Positions 60,401-64,000 of a DNA stretch of 64,000 nucleotides are shown here, in pieces. Within the stretch, counting starts at the first letter, position 1, and every line of letters begins with the position of its first letter. Under the pieces are notes generated by a model, which had not been told where the DNA came from, searched no databases, and saw only the letters and a program-made list of their open reading frames with translations. The translations under genes were made by a program, and so were the position numbers. Source of the DNA: Cricetomys ansorgei (lineage: Eukaryota > Chordata > Mammalia > Rodentia > Nesomyidae); NCBI GenBank assembly GCA_026225945.1, contig JAMJFZ010000815.1:160573-224572 (forward strand), given 5' to 3'.

Positions 60401-60584
60401 ATTATTCTGTTGCTAACTTGTAAGTGTTGTTTTGCAAAGCTACTTCTATCAAACGTATTGCAAATGTCTGACATGCAGCAGTTCTTAATCGAAACCTGGG
60501 ACACAGTCGCTCAAGCCCCAACTGGCTTGAGCCCCTCAGCATGAGAATTGCTGGCCTATATGCACAGGCCCTTTTATAACCTTT
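57458..60584 (+). repeat. Macrosatellite unit 7 (type II)
   Basis: Alpha 57,458-59,021, beta 59,022-60,584. Palindromes 58,199-58,263 and 59,764-59,827, both perfect. Private one-base insertion in CTGCCTCGCCTCC near 58,297. Beta reverts to the GTTTGCCCG variant of unit 3. Confidence 0.96.
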
Positions 60585-63500
60585 GGTTTCCTTTAAGTGG
60601 TTGAGTGTTCAGAATCAAACCCAGGACTTTGTGAATACTTGAGAGGTACGACCCGAACCTTTTCTTCCTTTTTTCCTTTTCATTTCTTTTCCTTCTTTCT
60701 TTTCTATTGTTTCGTTTCTAAATTTCCGAGTCAGGATCGTTCCTGGTTCTCTGCTCATACATTCCATCCTTCCGACTCAGTCACCCTTGTGTTTCGGTAC
60801 AGGCTGTGTCCCCAAGCATTGCAGACCTTCTTCCAAACAATGATGGGATCAGAAGGTGGAGATGTGCAGGCATCATATATGAGAATTTTTTTCTCCAAGA
60901 AAACCTGCAAGCGTTTATGATGTCTGAGTGACCTCGCAGGGGCCTGGATTCAGTCCTCAGCATCTAGATGGTAGCCGCTCTATGTGGCTACCTTTGCAGA
61001 AGTTCCAACATCCACATTGGTGACCCCTGCAGAGACCAGCTCCTGTAAGTTAAAAAGCTGACATTGACCCGTAATGGTGGAGGGCTCCTTGATCTTGCCC
61101 CGGGGAAAAAAGCAAAGAGTAGAGTCAGCCACAAGATCTTGTAAGCAGAAAGAACCAGGGAAAGGACCGGAAGGGGTTCCTGGAATTTTAGAGAGAGGAC
61201 CCTGGGGCTCAGCAGGAGGATCAGGACGCACGGGTGAGGGTGCGCCTGAGCATAGTCAGAAGAAGGGAGGTTCTCATGGCGGCGAGAAGAGGCTCACCAC
61301 GTGTCCGGAAGGGTCCTTGAATGAATTCTCTGAACCCTTCTGCCCCAGCCATGAGCAGTTACTGCTCATGGCTGGGGCAGAAGGGTTCAGAGGGCAACCA
61401 TGAAGGCAACTCCCTGGAAGCTGCCTGCCTCCGCAGTGGCAGTCTGCTGCCACACGGTGGCGCACGTGTCCCACTTGATAGTAACTGCATCTGTCTCAAG
61501 CTGGTCTGGAGGCTGAACCCTAGCTTCACAGGGGACTGGAGATGTTTTTGAAGCCATTCACATGATTGTGTCTCATGGACACACAGTCGGTTTGCCCGAA
61601 ATAGTGTATTCCATGGTGGGAACAACGCATGGCGCTTCTCGAGTTACAGGACAAAGTTCAGAAATGAACACCACATCCTGAGGGGATCAGCGTTGGGTTC
61701 GAAAGAACATTGACACCTGTTCATGGCAAAAGGGGTCATAAAGAGAAATGACCAAAGTGGCTGTTTACATGTCCGAAATGCCCCTACAATATTTGATTCA
61801 GCACCCCCAGTATAGCAAGTCTCCACAATCACTAAGGGCTGATCATGATCTGCTATGGAGCATGATTCACTCAGGTGTGACTTATTTCTACACAGTGGTT
61901 CTCAACCTTCCTAAGACCGCCACACTTGAATACACTTTCTCGTGTTGTGGGGACCCCGATAATGAAGTTCTTCTGTTGCTAATTAGCAACTTTTGTTTTG
62001 CGAAGCAACTTGTATGAATCTTAATGCAAATGTCTGACACGCAGCAGTTCTTAATCGAATCCTGGGACAATGTTCTTCACGCTCCACATTGGTTGTGCCC
62101 GCTGCATGAGAATTGCTGCCTCATATGCACAGGCCCTGTTAGAACCTTCTGTTTCTCTTAAGTGTTTGGGTGCTCAGGATCAAACCCAGGACTTTGTGAA
62201 TCCTGGAGAGGTACGATCCAAACATTTCCTTTGCTTTCCTTTCGTTTCCTTTCCTTGTCTTTTCTATTCATTCCCTTTCAGTTTTTTGAGATAGGATCTA
62301 TCTATCTGAGCTCCCCTCACAGACAACCCATGCTTCTGCTTCAAGCACTGTTGCAGCTCGGTGACAGGCCCATGTCCACAAGCGTGGCAGAACGTTTCTA
62401 CCAGCAATGAAGAAATCAGATGATGGAGATGTGCTGGCATCCAAAGGGAGAGTTGTTTTCTACAAAATCACCTCCAGAGCATTTATGATGCCTGCTTGCC
62501 CTAGCAGGGGCCTGGATTCAGTACTCAGTGTCTACATGCTAGCTCCTACATGTGGCTACCGTTCCAGTGGTTCGAACATCCAGTCTGCTGACCCTTGAAA
62601 GAAGCAGCTGGTGTAAGTGAAAAAGCTGACATTGACCCATAATGGAGGAGGGCTCCTTGATCTTGCCTACTGCAAAGATGCAAAGGGGAGCATCAGCCAC
62701 AAGTTCCTGTGAGCAGAAAGAACCCGGGACAAAACAGGAAGGGGTTCGTGGAATTTAAGAACAGGGACCCAGTGGCTCAGCAGAAGGATCAGGAGTCACG
62801 GGTGGGAGTGCAAATGAGCAGGGTCTGAAGAAGGGAGGTTTTCAGGGCAGCGAGAAGAGGCTATCCATGTGTCCCGAAGGGTCCCTGAATGGATTCTCTG
62901 AACCCTTCTGCCCCAGCAATGAGCTTGTTTGCTCATTGCTGGGGCAGAAGGTTCAGAGTCCAGGCGTGAAGGAGCCTCCGTGGAAGTTGCCTGCCTCCGC
63001 AGAGTTAGCCAGGAGCCAAATGTTGGCACTTGAGCCCCAGTTGAAAGTTACTGCCTTGGTCTCAAGCCGGTCTGGAAGCTTAACCCTCGCGTCACAGGGG
63101 ACTGGAGATGTTTTGGAAGGCATTTGCATGCCTGTGTCTCAGGGAAACACGGTCGGTTGCCCGAAATAGTGGATTCCGTGATTGGAACAGTGCATGGCGT
63201 TTCTCGATTTACAGGACAAAGTCAGAAATGAACACCACATCCTGAGGGGATCGTCGTGGGCTTGGAAAGATCATTGACATCTGTTCTTGGCAAAAGGGGT
63301 CATAAAATAAAATGGCCAAAGCGGCTGTTTACAAGTCCGAAGTGACCCTACAATATTTGATTCAGGACCCACAAAATACCGACTCTCCACAATCACTACG
63401 GTCTGATCACGATCTGCTGTCGAGCATGATTCAGTCAGCTGTGACTTGTTTCTACACAGTGGTTGTCAAACTTCCTGCGACTGCCACACTTGAAGACAAT

Positions 63501-63714
63501 TCCTCGTGTTGTGAGAACCCCAACAATGAAATTATTCTGTTGCTAACTTGTAAGTGTTGTTTTGCAAAGCTACTTCTATCAAACGTATTGCAAATGTCTG
63601 ACATGCAGCAGTTCTTAATCGAAACCTGGGACACAGTCGCTCAAGCCCCAACTGGCTTGAGCCCCTCAGCATGAGAATTGCTGGCCTATATGCACAGGCC
63701 CTTTTATAACCTTT
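60585..63714 (+). repeat. Macrosatellite unit 8 (type II)
   Basis: Alpha 60,585-62,149, beta 62,150-63,714. The alpha palindrome 61,328-61,392 is perfect. The beta palindrome 62,896-62,958 has lost one G in its right arm. Also has an extra CTAT in GGATCTATCTATCTGAGC (about 62,296) and a one-T loss near 63,156. Confidence 0.96.
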
Positions 63715-64000
63715 GGTTTCCTTTAAGTGGTTGAGTGTTCAGAATCAAACCCAGGACTTTGTGAATACTTGAGAGGTACGACCCGAACCTTTTCTTCCTT
63801 TTTTCCTTTTCATTTCTTTTCCTTCTTTCTTTTCTATTGTTTCGTTTCTAAATTTCCGAGTCAGGATCGTTCCTGGTTCTCTGCTCATACATTCCATCCT
63901 TCCGACTCAGTCACCCTTGTGTTTCGGTACAGGCTGTGTCCCCAAGCATTGCAGACCTTCTTCCAAACAATGATGGGATCAGAAGGTGGAGATGTGCAGG
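63715..64000 (+). repeat. Macrosatellite unit 9, truncated by window end
   Basis: First 286 bp of the next alpha subunit, matching units 7 and 8. The array therefore continues to the right. Confidence 0.96.

Larger units (their letters stand above)
38818..64000 (+). repeat. 3.13-kb higher-order macrosatellite array (runs off the window)
   Basis: Eight complete head-to-tail units plus the start of a ninth. Using the GGTTTC-TTTAAGTGG landmark as unit start, the lengths are 3071, 3063, 3121, 3128, 3130, 3127, 3127 and 3130 bp. Each unit has two related subunits of about 1.51-1.57 kb: alpha, then beta. They share order and many words but differ by numerous substitutions. Both carry a long palindrome, a hAT-like segment and degraded SINE-like pyrimidine-rich segments. 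No unit has a reading frame with a recognisable domain. The right end of the array is not in the window. Confidence 0.97.

Noticed and set aside
38818..64000. Repeated frames of 60-134 codons in every array unit (for example 53,503-53,847, 51,938-52,168 and 42,513-42,917 minus)
   Set aside because: They recur because the DNA recurs. Several run through the palindrome on both strands, they contain no recognisable domain, and small indels between units break them. I treat them as noncoding.
38818..64000. CRISPR array
   Set aside because: The repeat period is kilobases, not 25-40 bp repeats with spacers, and the genome is a rodent's.

Overview
The window looks like intergenic nuclear DNA of a muroid rodent (mouse, rat, hamster, vole or deer-mouse lineage). 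The evidence is the repeat fauna. Degraded B1, B2/B3-type and ID/B4-type SINEs lie on both strands. There is a rodent-type L1 3' end at about 8.4-9.7 kb, LTR-like elements and long microsatellites. I found no convincing protein-coding exon, tRNA, rRNA or bacterial-style gene. The open reading frames present are short and are explained by chance, by low-complexity tracts or by tandem copies. Species and chromosome cannot be fixed from the sequence alone.

Layout. Positions 1-578 are a single diverged copy of the same sequence that later forms the big array. It is cut off by the left window edge. Positions 579-38,817 are ordinary AT-rich, CpG-poor rodent intergenic DNA. Beyond the SINEs and microsatellites this part holds a widely spaced inverted repeat (742-900 with 1733-1891), the L1 3' end, a probable ERV LTR with a TATA box (about 18,460-18,790), four copies of one LTR-like rodent repeat in both orientations, and a degenerate minisatellite (29,817-29,945).

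Positions 38,818-64,000 are a head-to-tail macrosatellite that runs off the right edge: eight complete units of about 3.06-3.13 kb plus the start of a ninth. Each unit is a dimer of two related but diverged subunits of about 1.5-1.57 kb, called alpha and beta here. Alpha resembles alpha of other units far more than it resembles the neighbouring beta, so this is a higher-order repeat. Units 1-2 and the alpha half of unit 3 are one variant (type I, 53 bp missing in beta). The beta half of unit 3 and units 4-8 are a second, nearly homogeneous variant (type II).

The most striking content is a long, almost perfect palindrome in every subunit: 31-32 bp arms in alpha, 29 bp arms in beta. There are sixteen copies, one about every 1.56 kb. 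The palindrome differs between alpha and beta at a paired position in both arms, and it is not formed in the solitary copy at the left edge. Alpha also carries a CTCF-like core beside an E-box. The array is much richer in CpG than its flank. Together these make it a candidate DXZ4/D4Z4-like macrosatellite with a palindrome-based structure. This is a hypothesis from sequence only.
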